Source: Crocodylus rhombifer (taxonomy: Eukaryota > Chordata > Crocodylia > Crocodylidae). Taken from it: a DNA stretch of 64,000 nt. The position numbers were made by a program, and so were the translations under genes. This document shows, one piece after another, positions 35,766 through 47,312 of the stretch. A model generated the notes under the pieces. The model was not told the DNA's origin. It ran no database searches and worked only from the letters and a program-made list of their open reading frames with translations. Numbering within the stretch: the first letter of the stretch is position 1; every line of letters begins with the position of its first letter. Location: positions 124,001 through 188,000 of the forward strand of contig JAVSML010024007.1 of NCBI GenBank assembly GCA_038503035.1, in the 5' to 3' direction.

Positions 35766-37555
35766 TTGATTCATAGATTCTTGAAGACTCCCAGGGTAGG
35801 TGATTGCACCACCTCTGGAAGGAGTTTATTCCACAGTCTGGACACCCTAACTGTGAAGAAATTGTTTCCTAGTGTTAAGCCTGAAATGGTCTTCTAGGAG
35901 TTTGTGACCATTACTCTTGGATTTCCTCAAGGGTGCCCTGGTGAACAGATGTTCACTGAGTCCTTGGTGTATTCTCCTGATGTACTGGTAAGCTGCTACA
36001 AGTCTTCTCCCAGCCTTCTCTTTTTTAGGCTGATGAGACCCAAGTCCTTCAGCCTTTCCTCATATGGCTTGCCTTGCAAGTCTCTGATCATATGGGTAGC
36101 CCTTCTCCGGACTGTCTCAAACTTTTCCACGTCCTTCTTGAAGTGCGGTGCCCAGTACTGGCTGCAGTCTCACAATGCTGAGTAAAGCAGAAGAATAATT
36201 TCCTTGGTTTTGCTTGAGATGCATCAATTGATGCATGCCAGACTATTGTTTGCCCTGCTGCCTACAAAATTGCACTGATGGCTCCTGGTCATACTATATA
36301 CCCCTAGGTCCCTTTCAGTTGTAATGTTAGCCAGTTTGGCACCACCAAGTTTTCAAGTATGTTGGGGATTGTTTATCCTCAGATGGAGCACTTTATACTT
36401 CTCAATGTTGAACTTCTTCTAGTTCTAATCTACCCAACTTGCCAAGCCTATACCTTTAGCTTATCTTCAAGTGTGACCATGCTCTCCATAATTTGGTGTC
36501 ATCCACAGACTTTAGCAGTTAGCTCTTCACCCCCACATCCAAATCATTAGTAAAGATGTTGAAAAGCACTGGACCAAGCAGGGACCCCTGAGGGACACTA
36601 CTGGCTACTTCTTGCCAGGACGACATGTATCCATTTTTTAGAACACTCTGGGTCCTACTGCACAGCCAACTTCCTACCGACTTGACGGTCAAGCAGTTAA
36701 GCCCACAATCTTCCAATTTTCCCATAAAAACATCATGGGATATCATATCAAAGGACTTCTGGGAGTCTAGATTTACAATGTTGATCTCCTCTCTCTTATC
36801 CAGGTGGTGAGTTATCTGGTTATAGAAGAAGATGAGATTGGTAAAACAAGATTTGCCTGCAATGAAGACATGTGGGCTGTTGTCCAAAATCCTACCTTCT
36901 GCCAGCGCATTGCACATAGACTCCTTAATGAATTTTTTCCAGGATTTTCCCTGAGATAGAAGTCAGGCTAATTGGCCTATAGCTGCCCAGGTCCTCTCTT
37001 TTTCCCTTCTTGAAGATGGGCTCAAGATTGGCCCTCTTCCAGTCTTCAGGGACCTCTCCCATGTGCCACGAGTTTGTGAAGAGTTTTGCCAGAGGTCCCA
37101 TGATGACTTTGGCCAACTCCTTCACCACTCTTGGATTAAGTTCATCCAGTCCTGCTAACTTTTCTAACTGATCATGCACCAGCTCAACATCAACAGTAGG
37201 AAGGTGGTCATTCCCACCATCCCCATTCTGAACCTTATCTACTATAATTTTCCCTTTAGCCTGGTGAAATACCAAAGCAAAGTACTCATTCAGGAGTTCA
37301 GTTTTCTGCTGATTGTCCATAGCCAGGTGTCCTGAGTTGTTAAGAAATGGCCCCACGCTTCCATTTGTTTTCCTCCTGTTGCCTACATGCCTAAAGAAGG
37401 ACTTCTTGTAGTCCTTTATTTCTGTTGCTAGTTTAAATTCAGTCACTGTCTTAGCCTTTCTAATCTGCTCTCTAGAAGTGTGGGCTCTTGTTGTATAGTC
37501 TTCCTTGGGGAATGTCCCAAGTTTCCATTGTTTGTATGCCTCTTTCTTCTCCTAG
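35766..37555 (-). mobile_element. CR1 LINE copy E
   Basis: A minus-strand CR1 runs from near the 3' tail (TTCATAGATTC near 35770) through the ORF2 C-terminus and reverse transcriptase to the linker near 37550. It is the same subfamily as copy D. At about 36150 it reads GGGCACCGCACTTCAAG on the reverse strand, the unoccupied counterpart of the LTR insertion site in copy D. Confidence 0.9.
36519..37446 (-). pseudogene. CR1 ORF2 reverse-transcriptase region, two broken frames
   Basis: The frame 36925-37446 carries LATEIKDYKKSFFRHVGN, then LLNEYFALVF, then VPEDWKRANLEPIFKKGKRE and [17 protein letters not shown]. The frame 36519-36917 continues with [36 protein letters not shown] and [16 protein letters not shown]. 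These are the fingers and palm of a CR1 reverse transcriptase. A stop after DLDVGVKS closes the frame. Beyond it the catalytic box has changed to SVDD-like residues instead of FADD, so the active site is damaged. The frame change near 36920 separates the halves. Confidence 0.88.
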
Positions 37556-37763
37556 CCCAGGGCTGGGAAAGCCCAGCAACCCACCCCAGCCCCAAGGCTG
37601 CACTGTTGGAACTCCATTGGTTGTCCCTTTGGACATGCCAGGTCTCCCACCCCTAAACCTGCTGACCCTGCCTGATCCCATCAGCTGCCCCACTACCCTG
37701 ACTGACTTACCTTTAGCTTTATGGGCAAATGCTTCTGTGCAACAGATCCCAACTCAGGTTTAA

Positions 37764-38272
37764 GCAGTGAAAGTAAAGGGCTAAGGACAGAAATTACACA
37801 TAAATTGGATAAGTCAACAGAAACCAGTTCAAATCTGTAACACATCAGAAGTTCAGTGCACATAAGCCACTTTCAAAATGGCTGAAACCAGTTTAAAATA
37901 AACCTAAATGGATGTAGTATAACACTTCACTGATTTAGGTTAAATCGGTTTATTGAACTTCTGTCCCAGATCCCCTCCAGATACAAATTAACTTGCAGTC
38001 CTTCAGCATCCCAGGATGCTTTTCTCCTCCCCTGCAACCCCCCTTCCACCTCACAGTATGACTAAGCTAGCTTTGGCCCAAACTGTCTACTCCAGCTGAG
38101 CAGGGAGGTGTGTTCTAGTACCCACTGGCTTCTGGCCGGGGCAACTACAGGTATGTGGCTGCATTTCTGGAATCAAAAGTGAATGTTTGTTCACTTGATT
38201 ATCAGTTCAATCTACACAGCTTAGACTAACCAGTGGAAATTGAATTGATTCAGCCTTTGGCTTTTTCACTGC
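37764..38272. mobile_element. MITE-like element (candidate)
   Basis: GCAGTGAAAGTAAAGGGCTA at the left is loosely matched by the reverse complement of the right end, GGCAGTGAAAAAGCCAAAGG. The inside has GGTTTA- and AAACCAGTTT-type motifs common in reptile hAT MITEs. The similarity of the ends is modest. Confidence 0.35.
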
Positions 38273-38279
38273 CTGTACT

Positions 38280-40765
38280 TAGTTATGTTTCCTAACTTGA
38301 GTCGGGTTGTTTGGATGATTGTTTTCATGCTGAAAAAAATAGTAATTTCCTCTGCCTTCTTTTCCCAAGATGTGTTTACTGCTGCTCTGTCTATCCTACT
38401 TTGCATCCCCAACATTTTTTTTCTCAAGGGTTGAACAGTGCTTGGTCTAGATTCTTTGTTGTTGCAAGTCTTCAAGTTGAGGGGGTTACAGAGCTCTGTA
38501 CTGTCAGAAGTCCTTCCACATTGGGTCCAATTAATCCCAGATATTACTTCAATAAAGGTAATGAATCTGGCTTCTAAAAACCATGTTCATAAAGTAATAT
38601 ACCAGCTTCTTATTTTCAGTGATACTGGCTTCCAGAAGAGGATTTCAGACTAGGATGTTATTTATGTATAGTGACCACTGCATTTGAAGTAAAGAATCTC
38701 ATTATGTGGGTTTACTTCCACAATGCATCCAGTGTTATTACACGTTTACCTAGCACTACTTTGAGTGAAATGTTTTGTCAGTAAATACTCTAACTTCTCT
38801 GTAAATTTAGCTTTTATTAGAAATATACTCTTTCCTTTCAGCTTTTAATGAAATCTATGGTATGAAACCAAAAAGCATTAGTCTTCATCTTTTTCATTTT
38901 TTTTCCTTTTAAGTTGTTTTCTTTTTGTTTTCAACCTCATGTCTGCAAAGTGTTTCAACACCCATTGTTTCTAGAGTAGTATAATAAGTTAAAGTAGTAA
39001 AATAAATGTTTTTGTTTCCAAATTGTGTTTTTTCTGTTATGAATAGGAAATCTTTCTATTATTTGAGGAACTTTATAACTGATATAATTTATACAAATAT
39101 TTCATACTGCTGTGTGCATTGTTGATGGGCTTTAAAATAGTGCACAATAATATTATTATTGCCATGGAAATTAGCATCTTAATTATAAGAGAAATTTGAT
39201 ACTTGTATTTGAATTTCCAAACACATACTGCACCCAGTGGCTGCAGTCTTATTAGTATGCCCCATAAAATAAAATTAGTAATAAAATAACTGCAGATATG
39301 GAGGCTGTAAATAATAGTAATTACAGGGGAAAATAAGTCAGTTTCTTTGTGGACACATATTTTGCTGATGTTTTCTATCAGTCTGTTTTACCAATCAAGC
39401 TCTAGTTGGTCTTTATAAATAAAAAGGTTTTCCTTGACACTAGAAAATGATGATTTTTATAATTTTATTCCAAGAGATTGAAACTTTTAACTAATTATAG
39501 GTCTTTACATGAGGAAAATATGTAATAGTAGGGCGTCAAATATGGAACTTGGGTAACTTAAACCTTATACAGTTCCATTTCATGACTGGTTTTTAAAAGA
39601 GCTGATTTACTGAAATGTGAATCAGCAGGAAAAAGAGTAATGCACTATTAAATGAACAAAGCCCTCTGTTTAAGTAACATAAAGGTTGTGGCACACAGTG
39701 ACAAAAGACAGGAAATTTAAAGTTAAGGCTGTAACTCAGGCCCTAAGTCTTCTCATAGGGAAAAAAAGACAAAACTGTGAGCACTATAGATAACATCAAC
39801 CTTAGTTTTCAATTTCCTGGCTCTTGTCAGTTTGTGTCACAGTGTTAATTTTGTTTAAACATAACTTTTTGGCTTAATTTCCTTGTTTCTCTCTCTCTCA
39901 TCTTTGTTTGTTTGTTTCTTAAAGGGGAACACATTTCAGTGTATTTAAGAAAATGAGCATTACTTATCACCACATTTCGAAGCTATAATATCCTTTCTCT
40001 TTCATAAAAACTGATAATTTGGCCATTTAAGAGCTGCTGGATGTGGATAATTTTGACCCCCTTATGAAAGAACATACTCCGGGCATCCTAAAAATGTGTA
40101 TTTAAAAAGAAAATAACAAACAACCTCCCTCCCTCCCCACCCAAGCCCACAGATTTCCAAGCCAAGACCTAGGACCCTGTATGCCAAGTCTCAGCCTGGC
40201 ATCATGTTATAGCCTAATGCTTATCCCTGGAAAAGAGTTATAATTTGTTATATGATAGGACATCGTGTAATTGGTGAATCTTATTTTGCAAATTAGGGTT
40301 GGTGCTTCCAATCAGCATAACCACACTGTGCTGGCTAAAACTTGGACTAAGCCCTTAGAAACCTGACCTTGGTTTCCAAGTATTCCCATATCTCCCACTG
40401 AAGTCAGCTGGAATTGTGAATGTTTAAGAACTTCAACCTTTATATGAAGCCCCAATGTGATTCTGAAGAACTTAGCTCATAATGTGAATATTCTAATCTG
40501 TTTTAAAATCTGGGTACCATGGTTCCTCCAATGGGATGGCATGGTTATTCCTACAGTGTGAAATGCTGTTTTCAAAGGATTTCATACAGCACTCTATTGG
40601 TAATAGTATCTACTCATTGTGGCTCTTCCCTTTCTGCAGTGTTCTATCCCTAACAGCCAGGCAGCAGAAGAGAAATTATGCTAGCACAACTGCTTCCTGT
40701 AAAAGAATTTGGACTGCAGCTTGTTGAGTAAATGTATTCACTTTGATTGATTAAATTCAGTAGAG
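38280..40765. other. AT-rich, no recognised feature
   Basis: No gene or transposon identified. Open frames such as 38311-38577 show no domain. Confidence 0.5.
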
Positions 40766-40769
40766 CTAC

Positions 40770-40925
40770 ATGAAGGATAGGACATACAAAAATCTAGAAC
40801 TCTTGGTTCCAAAATGATACCTTTTATTAGACCAACTGGAAAATGGCAAGAAAATTGTCTTTTTCTGCAAGCTTTCAGGATCAAAGTCCCTTTGTCAGGT
40901 TCTGGGAAAAGTGAAGATGGCACAA
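40770..40925 (-). mobile_element. Penelope-like 3' fragment with hammerhead-like relic
   Basis: On the reverse strand the order is CCTGACAAAGGGAC, TCCTGAAAGCTTGC, CCAGTTGGTCTAATAAAAGG, the same arrangement as in the fragments at 23463, 24922 and 45523. The rest of the element is missing. Confidence 0.6.
40866..40898 (-). ncRNA. Degraded hammerhead-ribozyme-like motif
   Basis: On the reverse strand CTGACAA occupies the CUGANGA position (one core change), AGGGAC...GATCCT can form a weak stem II, and GAAAGCTTGC carries an intact GAAA. This and the motif at 45523-45555 both keep the GAAA half. Confidence 0.42.
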
Positions 40926-41203
40926 GATGGTAAAAAGTCCCCACAGGTAGGAAATAAACTTCATTTTTGCATGAGGGATGGGATGAATTTGACACTGCAT
41001 GCTTAAAATCGCTCTCTTCTTTTCACCTCTAATTTCCAGTTTTGTACCAGGATCCAGGAGGAAATTCAGAAATACAGCTTTTAGCTTAATAGTTTGTTTT
41101 TATTTCTGAGACTGTAGAAACAAATAAAAAGATTGTAGATTAAAGATTATATTATAATATAGTGTGTCTGTGTGTATTTTTTACCTATACCATAAAGGGA
41201 AAC

Positions 41204-41835
41204 TAGGGCTGTGCAAAACAGCACTGCTCTGCTTTGACTTCCATTTCAATGGAACAGTATTTCGTTTTGAGTTACATTTAAATTCAAAAACCCTGTTCCA
41301 TTTCATTTAGTGGGAACTGTTTCACTGTTTCAATGCTCTTTCAATGTTTTGCCCATAGGCTATAATGGGGAATCATGAAAATGCCTAAAACTTTGTCACT
41401 TCTTGCCTGATTCAGATGAAACTTGCAGGGACGATAGCCCCTTTTGAGAGCATGAATCCTGCCCAGTTTCAAGGAGACAGGTACAGAGGTTTCTGGGAAA
41501 CTGCACCTCAAGCTCTTGACAAGCAAAACTCCTGTCACTTGCCGGCAGCATCCTGCCATCTGGCCCATAGATCTGGGGGCCCACAGACCCAGGAGGGCTG
41601 AGGGGCTGTGCTGGACTCCTCCTGGGGGTGCAGGCCCCTGATCTGCCTGCTGGATGACAGCAGGCTGGTTCTGCTGCCTGGGGTCAGCGGCAGCACCAAT
41701 CTTCCTGGCTTTGAGTGTGGGCTGCGCCCAGTGCTGATCCCAGGTGGCAGCGGCAGCCTCCTGTCATCTGGCAGGCAGACTGGAGACCTGCACCCCTGGG
41801 AGGAGTCCCTGACGCCCTCCGGGGGGTGTGGCCCC
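41204..41835 (+). mobile_element. TIR MITE of the AGGGCTGTGCAAAA family with large palindrome
   Basis: It begins TAGGGCTGTGCAAAACAGCA, identical over 20 bases to the reverse complement of the upper end of the element at 23604-24393. It shares the blocks GGCTATAATGGGGAATCA and TTTCTGGGAAACTGCACCTC with it. The second half is a GC-rich palindrome. The right terminus is not recognised. The short frame at 41416-41601 is a MITE artefact. Confidence 0.6.
41580..41835. repeat. Imperfect palindrome with arms of about 100 bp
   Basis: GGACTCCTCCTGGGGGTGCA near 41614 pairs with TGCACCCCTGGGAGGAGTCC near 41788. CTGGATGACAGCAGGCT pairs with AGCCTCCTGTCATCTGG. The centre lies near 41705 with about 30 unpaired bases. 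Confidence 0.8.
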
Positions 41836-41839
41836 TCAT

Positions 41840-42060
41840 AATGTAAGTGTGGGAACATCATAGAAGTCTGGTTCACAACTTCAGTGTGGCTCAGAGAGAG
41901 ATTTCCTTACCTGCCTTTATGAGTTAAAATAAGAGATGCTTAAAGTTATAAAATTGGTTAACACCTATCACCCTAAAAATACATATAATTAATAACACCT
42001 TTTTGAAAATGATACCTTCAGTTTGTTTCAGGTTGGACTTACTCCCTGTTTTTGTCAAGA
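41840..42060. other. No feature recognised
   Basis: Short unassigned sequence between the MITE and the hairpin. Confidence 0.4.
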
Positions 42061-42068
42061 AAACCTGT

Positions 42069-42136
42069 GGTGGTACCTGGAAAATGGCAAAAATTCTGGC
42101 TATAGAGTGAATTTTTGCCATTTTCCAGCTACCAGC
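42069..42136. repeat. Strong hairpin: 28-bp arms, 12-nt loop
   Basis: The arm 42069-42096 and the arm 42109-42136 are complementary at 26 of 28 positions. The shared core is CTGGAAAATGGCAAAAATTC and its complement. The loop is TGGCTATAGAGT. Part of the stem resembles the AATGGCAAG segment of the Penelope-like fragment at 40840. It could be a foldback transposon remnant or a transcribed hairpin. Confidence 0.85.
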
Positions 42137-42139
42137 TGA

Positions 42140-43120
42140 AGAAAAAACAACTTTGTATATGGGATCTGACAGTTTGGACCATTTATTTGATTACTCATTC
42201 AAGCTCAGCACCATTTCTTTGTAGCAGAAACACTGGAGAATTTGAGGGAAATATCCTAAAAAACTTTTCGGTTAGGCAGAAGGGACATTTTAAAATAACG
42301 GTTGTGTCTGGTACACTTCTGAATGTAGTGGAATCATTCCTACCAATAAATACAAGATTGTATACCTGCCTTGCCATGGGGGGGACAGAACTGCTGGCCC
42401 CTGTAGTCAATGGGAGCCTTTCCATTGACTTAAATGGGTTTTGTATCAGGTCCTAAATGCTACTGCCGTATATGTCATTTTTATCTAACATCATAGGGTT
42501 CTCTTTATAAGCTACCATTCTGCTTAACTTCCCTACATCTATGGCAATTAGAAATGTAAATAGTGCATAAATGTTCCTGGAAAACTATTATAGTCATAAG
42601 AAAAAAGAGTAACTTTTATTGGGAGAAATATATTTGGGGAGTGCTGTTCTGTGAATAGATTGTTTCCATAAAAAGTTGTTGTATTTATAACTGATGATAA
42701 TGGTGATCTCTTCCTAGCTGTAAAAAACATGATCATATATCTAACTAGTATTAAAAAGCTCCTTATTCATCATAGAATATTGTTTTCTAGAAAACTGTTG
42801 GCTGATATGACCAATCTTTTTTCTTACATGTATTTTTCCCATCTTAATAACCTATAGCTCATTAGTCATAATATATATAACGTATGGATGTATCTTTTAG
42901 GCATGTGATGTGTTAGAGCCTGTGCATTATGCCAGCTTTTCTGGCATGCTTGATTTTGCTAGGATGAAATGTGCTGAAAGACATTTATTCCAACAACTAT
43001 CCTGTCTCTTACTAGTCCCTTTTAACATTCCATGTTTGCAGTGTTCAGTAAGGACACAGCTTTAATAAAAAGTACTTGTTTTTCTTTGGTCCTAGCACCT
43101 TTTAGCTGTGCAATAAGTAA
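42140..43120. other. No feature recognised
   Basis: AT-rich sequence without a supported gene or repeat. Confidence 0.45.
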
Positions 43121-43123
43121 ATT

Positions 43124-43180
43124 CCTGTGTGTGTGCGTGTGTGTGTGCGCACATGCGCGCGTGCATGTGCACACGTGCAT
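43124..43180. repeat. TG/CG/CA microsatellite
   Basis: TGTGTGTGCGTGTGTGTG is followed by GCGCACATGCGCGCGTGC and CACACG units, alternating purine-pyrimidine sequence directly next to the 3' end of a CR1 copy. Such sequence favours Z-DNA. Confidence 0.85.
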
Positions 43181-43187
43181 ACAGATA

Positions 43188-44005
43188 GACTCAGAAAATT
43201 AGGGTTGGAAGGGACCTCTGGAGGTCATCTAGTCCAACCCCCTGCTCAATGCAGAACCACCCCCAAGCAGATCATTCCAACCAGGACTTCGTTGAGCCAG
43301 GCCTTAAAAACTTCCAAGGATGGAGATTCTTCTCTAGGTAACTTTGTTCCAGTGCTTTATGACCCTCCCAGTGAGAGAGTCTTTCCTATTATCCAGCCTA
43401 AATCTCCCTTGCTAAAACTTGAAACCGTTGTTCCTTGTTCTGTTATCACCGAGAACAGTCTAGAACCATCCTCTTTGTAACCACCCTTAAGGTAGTTTAA
43501 ATGATGCTATAAAATCCCCCCTCAGTCTTCTCTTCTGAAGACTAAATAAGCCCAGTTCCCTCAGTCTCTCCTTGTAAGTCATGTGCCTCACCCCCTCACC
43601 ATTTTCACTGCGCTCCACTGGACTCTCTCCAACTTGTCCACATCCTTTCTGTAGTCGGGGGGGGGGAGGGGAGTGGACAATGGATTCCATATGTGGCCTC
43701 ATCAGTGCTGAATACAGGGGCATAATTACTTCCTTCAATCTGCCTGCAATGCTCCTACTGTGCTGCAGCCCAATATGCTGGTAGACATCTTGGCAACAAG
43801 GGCACACTGCTGACTCATACAGCTTATTGTCCATTGTAACTCCCAGGTCCTTTTCTGGAGAGCTGCTGCTTAGTCATTTGGTCCCAAGCCTGTAGCAGTG
43901 CATAGGATACTTCTGTCTTAAGTGCAGGACTTTGCACGTGTCCTTGTTAAACCTCATAAGATTTCTTTTGGCCCAATCCTCCAATTGGTCTAGGTCACTG
44001 AATCA
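43188..44005 (-). mobile_element. CR1 LINE copy F, 3' part
   Basis: The 3' signature AGGGTTGGAAGGGACCTCTG and GTCATCTAGTCCAACCCCCT is intact on the reverse strand. The copy extends about 800 bp and is 5'-truncated near 44005. Confidence 0.93.
43487..43834 (-). pseudogene. CR1 ORF2 C-terminal fragment
   Basis: The frame contains KEVIMPLYSALMRPHMES and later MTYKERLRELGLFSLQKRRL, the distal part of the CR1 reverse-transcriptase polypeptide. Between them a poly-G/C insertion has changed the frame, giving a proline-rich run in place of the usual VQFWAPHFK-like block. No catalytic motifs are included because the copy is 5'-truncated. Confidence 0.82.
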
Positions 44006-44009
44006 AAAT

Positions 44010-45420
44010 GGGGAAAGTCCAACCTCACCCGTGTAGTCCTGGACAGAAGCGTGCTAAATTGGTTCCTGGGGATGGTGACTGCCCAGTCACTCTGTGGTGG
44101 ATGGTGCATGTGTGCTCAGCACTGGGCGCAACAAGAGACTTGAGTATACCTCATATGCACAGCACCTTCAGAGATTGTAGCTGTGATGTGCCAATTTTCT
44201 ATTGCTCATATGGAAGCTCAGCTTTCAAAGGCTTATAACTTAGCTATATTTAGACAAAGACTACCTTTATGTCAAATGTCAGGTCCCTACTCTGGAGCAG
44301 TGGGGTGCTAAACCTTCCAAATAATGGTCATGGGAGGGGAGTGGGTGGGCTTTTTTGAACACTGAAACATAGTTTGTCTGCCCCTATCTTTCTTTCCAGA
44401 AGCAGCTGAGCTATTTTGGCTGAATTCTTCCAAATCTTTCAGCCAGAGGAAGATATGTAACGTATTAGATATTTATTACTCTGATTTGTTAAAGTTTAGC
44501 ACTTATGAGCAATTGAAAGGAAGGCCTTATAACAGGAAATATCTGGCAACCTTTAATAAGAGGTGGTATGCTGCCAGGCCTGCCTTTAATTCAAACTGTT
44601 ACCCTTTCTACTGATACATCCAAATGGTTCATTTCTAATATTACTATTATTGCTACTGTAATTTGTAAACCTAATTCCTGTAACTAAAAATATTGCTACT
44701 TATATACACAACTGTGCAACTTATGTCAATGCTAAAATAAATAATTGACAGTAATGTAAACTTTGTTTCTTACATTGCTGGTAATGACTTGCTGCAGTAT
44801 CGGCATCATTGCTAGTAATATAAACAGTACAGCTACTGAAATACACAAGACATTCACTCATTTCTTGAAGAGTGATGTTGCTAAAATTAGTTTTGGGATA
44901 TATTTAGTGGAACTGGATGCAGCTCATGGTCTGTTGGGCCTGATCTCATAGGGTGTGAAACAGTTTCAAGTCCTGTGCAAATCAGTGAAAGTTGAGGGTT
45001 CTTAGCATCTTCACAGATCAGGCCTCTTATAAATATCTGTTACAGAATCAGTTCTGTGGCTCTAGCAGTGAGTGGGCACAGGCTTCATTCTTAATTCAAG
45101 AGCCTGAAAATTAGGCAGCGATTTGTTCAGCTTGGCCCTGAACATGTGCCAAGAAGCATACCGTGGACAGAAAGCTGAAACTGGCTGAAGGCTGCACTAA
45201 ACCACACTGCCCCCATCTCTAATCTTTAGTGCATAGTGAGTCAGTTGCACAACAAACTTTAATTGTAGGTAACCTCTGAAGACTCTTTGTTGGGCTCTAA
45301 CTGTTTACTCCCTAACTGAAGATTCATCTCCCAATTCCCGTATCTTCTAAGTTAGGGAACAACTGTACGTTATAACTTTTATCATAAAGGACTCAGTGTA
45401 TGAATGCTCAGCAACTCAGG
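44010..45420. other. No feature recognised
   Basis: Unassigned sequence. No domain is visible in the small frames at 44008-44238 and 44763-44951. Confidence 0.45.
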
Positions 45421-45425
45421 AGCAC

Positions 45426-45700
45426 CAGGAATCTTGTGGCAAAGACATAGTCAGGCAAAGTTCTTTGGGTAGATGTGATATCTTTTATTAGACTAACTAA
45501 ATAGTTGGAAAAAAAGTTCTTTGCAAGCTTTCAGACACAAACAACCTTCTTCAAGTGGGAGACTGCTGCTGTTCTGAGATGATAGAAAAGAAGCTGTGAA
45601 AATTTAAATAGGTGGAAGGTTGGAAGACAATGAGTAGAGAGATAGGAGAGGGCTGGGAAAGGGAGGGAAAAACGTGAAAGAATGCAGTGCTGCATGTAAG
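45426..45700 (-). mobile_element. Penelope-like 3' fragment with hammerhead-like relic
   Basis: On the reverse strand: ACTTGAAGAAGGTTGTTTG, CTGAAAGCTTGC, then TTAGTTAGTCTAATAAAAGA. This is the same order as in the other Penelope-like fragments. The upstream part (45570-45700) has the composition of the segment preceding the core in related repeats, but its limit is uncertain. Confidence 0.6.
45523..45555 (-). ncRNA. Degraded hammerhead-ribozyme-like motif
   Basis: CTTGAAGA occupies the CUGANGA position with one extra or changed base. GGTTGTTTGTGTC is the loop-bearing part and CTGAAAGCTTGC retains GAAAG. Confidence 0.38.
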
Positions 45701-45704
45701 GGTT

Positions 45705-46690
45705 GATTACCTGGTGTGGCAAAGAGAGACATTTGAGAGATTTCTGGTCTGTTCTGGCTTCAGCATGGATAGACATGTTATGGGACATGTCCTGGCTTTC
45801 CCCCAGCAGAAGAAGCACCAAGTGCTTCTGCATCAAAAAAAAGCCAAGATTAAGAAATCCTCTTTGAATTTCAAGGTCAGAGTTTGGGGTGAAGGCTCAG
45901 GAAAGTCCTCATTCCCATTTGTTATCTCTTATTAACTATTCAATAAGAAGGTGACTGCCGCTTTGCTATGGTAAAGTCTATAGGACTGGTCCTGCAGCTG
46001 TCAAAATACCTTCCAGGCTGGAACCTCATGTCCTGTGGCTCAAGCCGTGTAAAGGAACGTTCTTTTACAAATTGACCCAAAATGGGAAAAAATGGTAGAA
46101 CCAGTTATTTTAGTAAAAAACTGCAGGTCAGCTTGGCAATTTAAATGTCTTCTAATTTCTAATTGAAAAACATTTGTAATCATTAAAACATCCACTGATA
46201 TATATCTTAAGGACTTTGTTCCCTCAGAGAGCACTTTCTGAACAGTTGTTATCCAGCTGTAGACCTTTAGTTCTTATTTAATCAAAAACTTCATGAGGTT
46301 CATCATGGAAAAGCTTCAATATCTATCCAAGAAATATTGCAAAAAATAGGCTTTATTATTTTAAAGCAGAATTTACGTTTCTTGCTTTTTGGCTGTTTTT
46401 GAAGCAGTTCATTATATACAGAATTCATCAATTTAACTATAGCTGCTCCATGTCTCACCCTTCCTGGGCTAGCCAGTAGGAACTAAACCAGTAGATAAGT
46501 CCTGAACTTGCAATTGTATTAATGCATGAGAATCCTGCTGCATTGCTCTAGAGTAAAAGGCTCTGTCCATGTAGATATGATTATAAGTTTGGGGTAGGAG
46601 GCAGTGTCTGTGCAGGTAGGTGAGCAGAAGAATGATTCATGTTGGGCTGACCTGCTACACCTACTGTCTGAACATAAACATTTCACAGAC
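45705..46690. other. No feature recognised
   Basis: No supported gene or transposon in this stretch. Confidence 0.45.
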
Positions 46691-46725
46691 ATTCCAGGTA
46701 GCTCCTTTATTTTCACTTTCCCAGA

Positions 46726-46759
46726 GAGACCCTGTAGCCACTCCCTGCACACAGTTTTA
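46726..46759. repeat. Dispersed 34-bp repeat, copy 1
   Basis: It begins GAGACCCTGTAGCCAC and ends CACACAGTTTTA. The same 34 bases with one mismatch occur at 55323-55356 on the same strand. It is probably part of a larger dispersed element I cannot name. Confidence 0.75.
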
Positions 46760-46770
46760 TAATTCAAAGC

Positions 46771-46825
46771 AACATCTGGTGGCCAAAGGGGTGAACTACA
46801 CACAAGTTGCAGTGCCATCTGGTGG
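46771..46825 (+). promoter_or_regulatory. Tandem pair of CTCF-like motifs
   Basis: GCCATCTGGTGG at 46814-46825 fits the CTCF core in reverse orientation (GCCMYCTRSTGG) at every position. AACATCTGGTGG at 46771-46782 is a partial match exactly 43 bp upstream, within a tandem duplication that continues with CAAAGGGG. Binding is inferred from sequence only. Confidence 0.4.
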
Positions 46826-47312
46826 ACAAAGGGGCTCATTACACATCTTTGAGTGCGCATTTCTGTCTGCATGTAATGGAGACATGGGTGCAACGTTTTA
46901 ATACTGGCCATCCAAACTAAAGTCCGTCAGGATGAGTTTTACTTTAAAACACCAAGAAGACTTTTAAAATGTCAGGAAAACCCATATGTGCAAACAGTAA
47001 TTCTGTTAAAATGCAAGAAAGGGCAAATTCCGTTATGTGTACAAGAACCCTTGATTACTACACACTGAGCAAGACAGTTCAGCCAGCTTTCTATCCACCT
47101 TTCAGATCATTCATCCAACCCATACTTCCTTAGCTTGCTTACAAGAATTCTGTGGGAGATGGTATCAAAAGCCTTGCAAAAGTCAAGTTATATTACATCC
47201 ACAGCTTTCCCTGCACAGAGCCAGTTATCTCATCATAGGCAATCAGGCTTGGTCAGACTTGACATGCCCTTGGTAAATCCATGCTGACTGTTCCTGATGA
47301 CTTTCTTCTCCT

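Noticed and set aside
42069..42136. MicroRNA gene call
   Set aside because: A hairpin alone does not show processing, and it could be a foldback repeat; it is kept as a repeat and as a finding.
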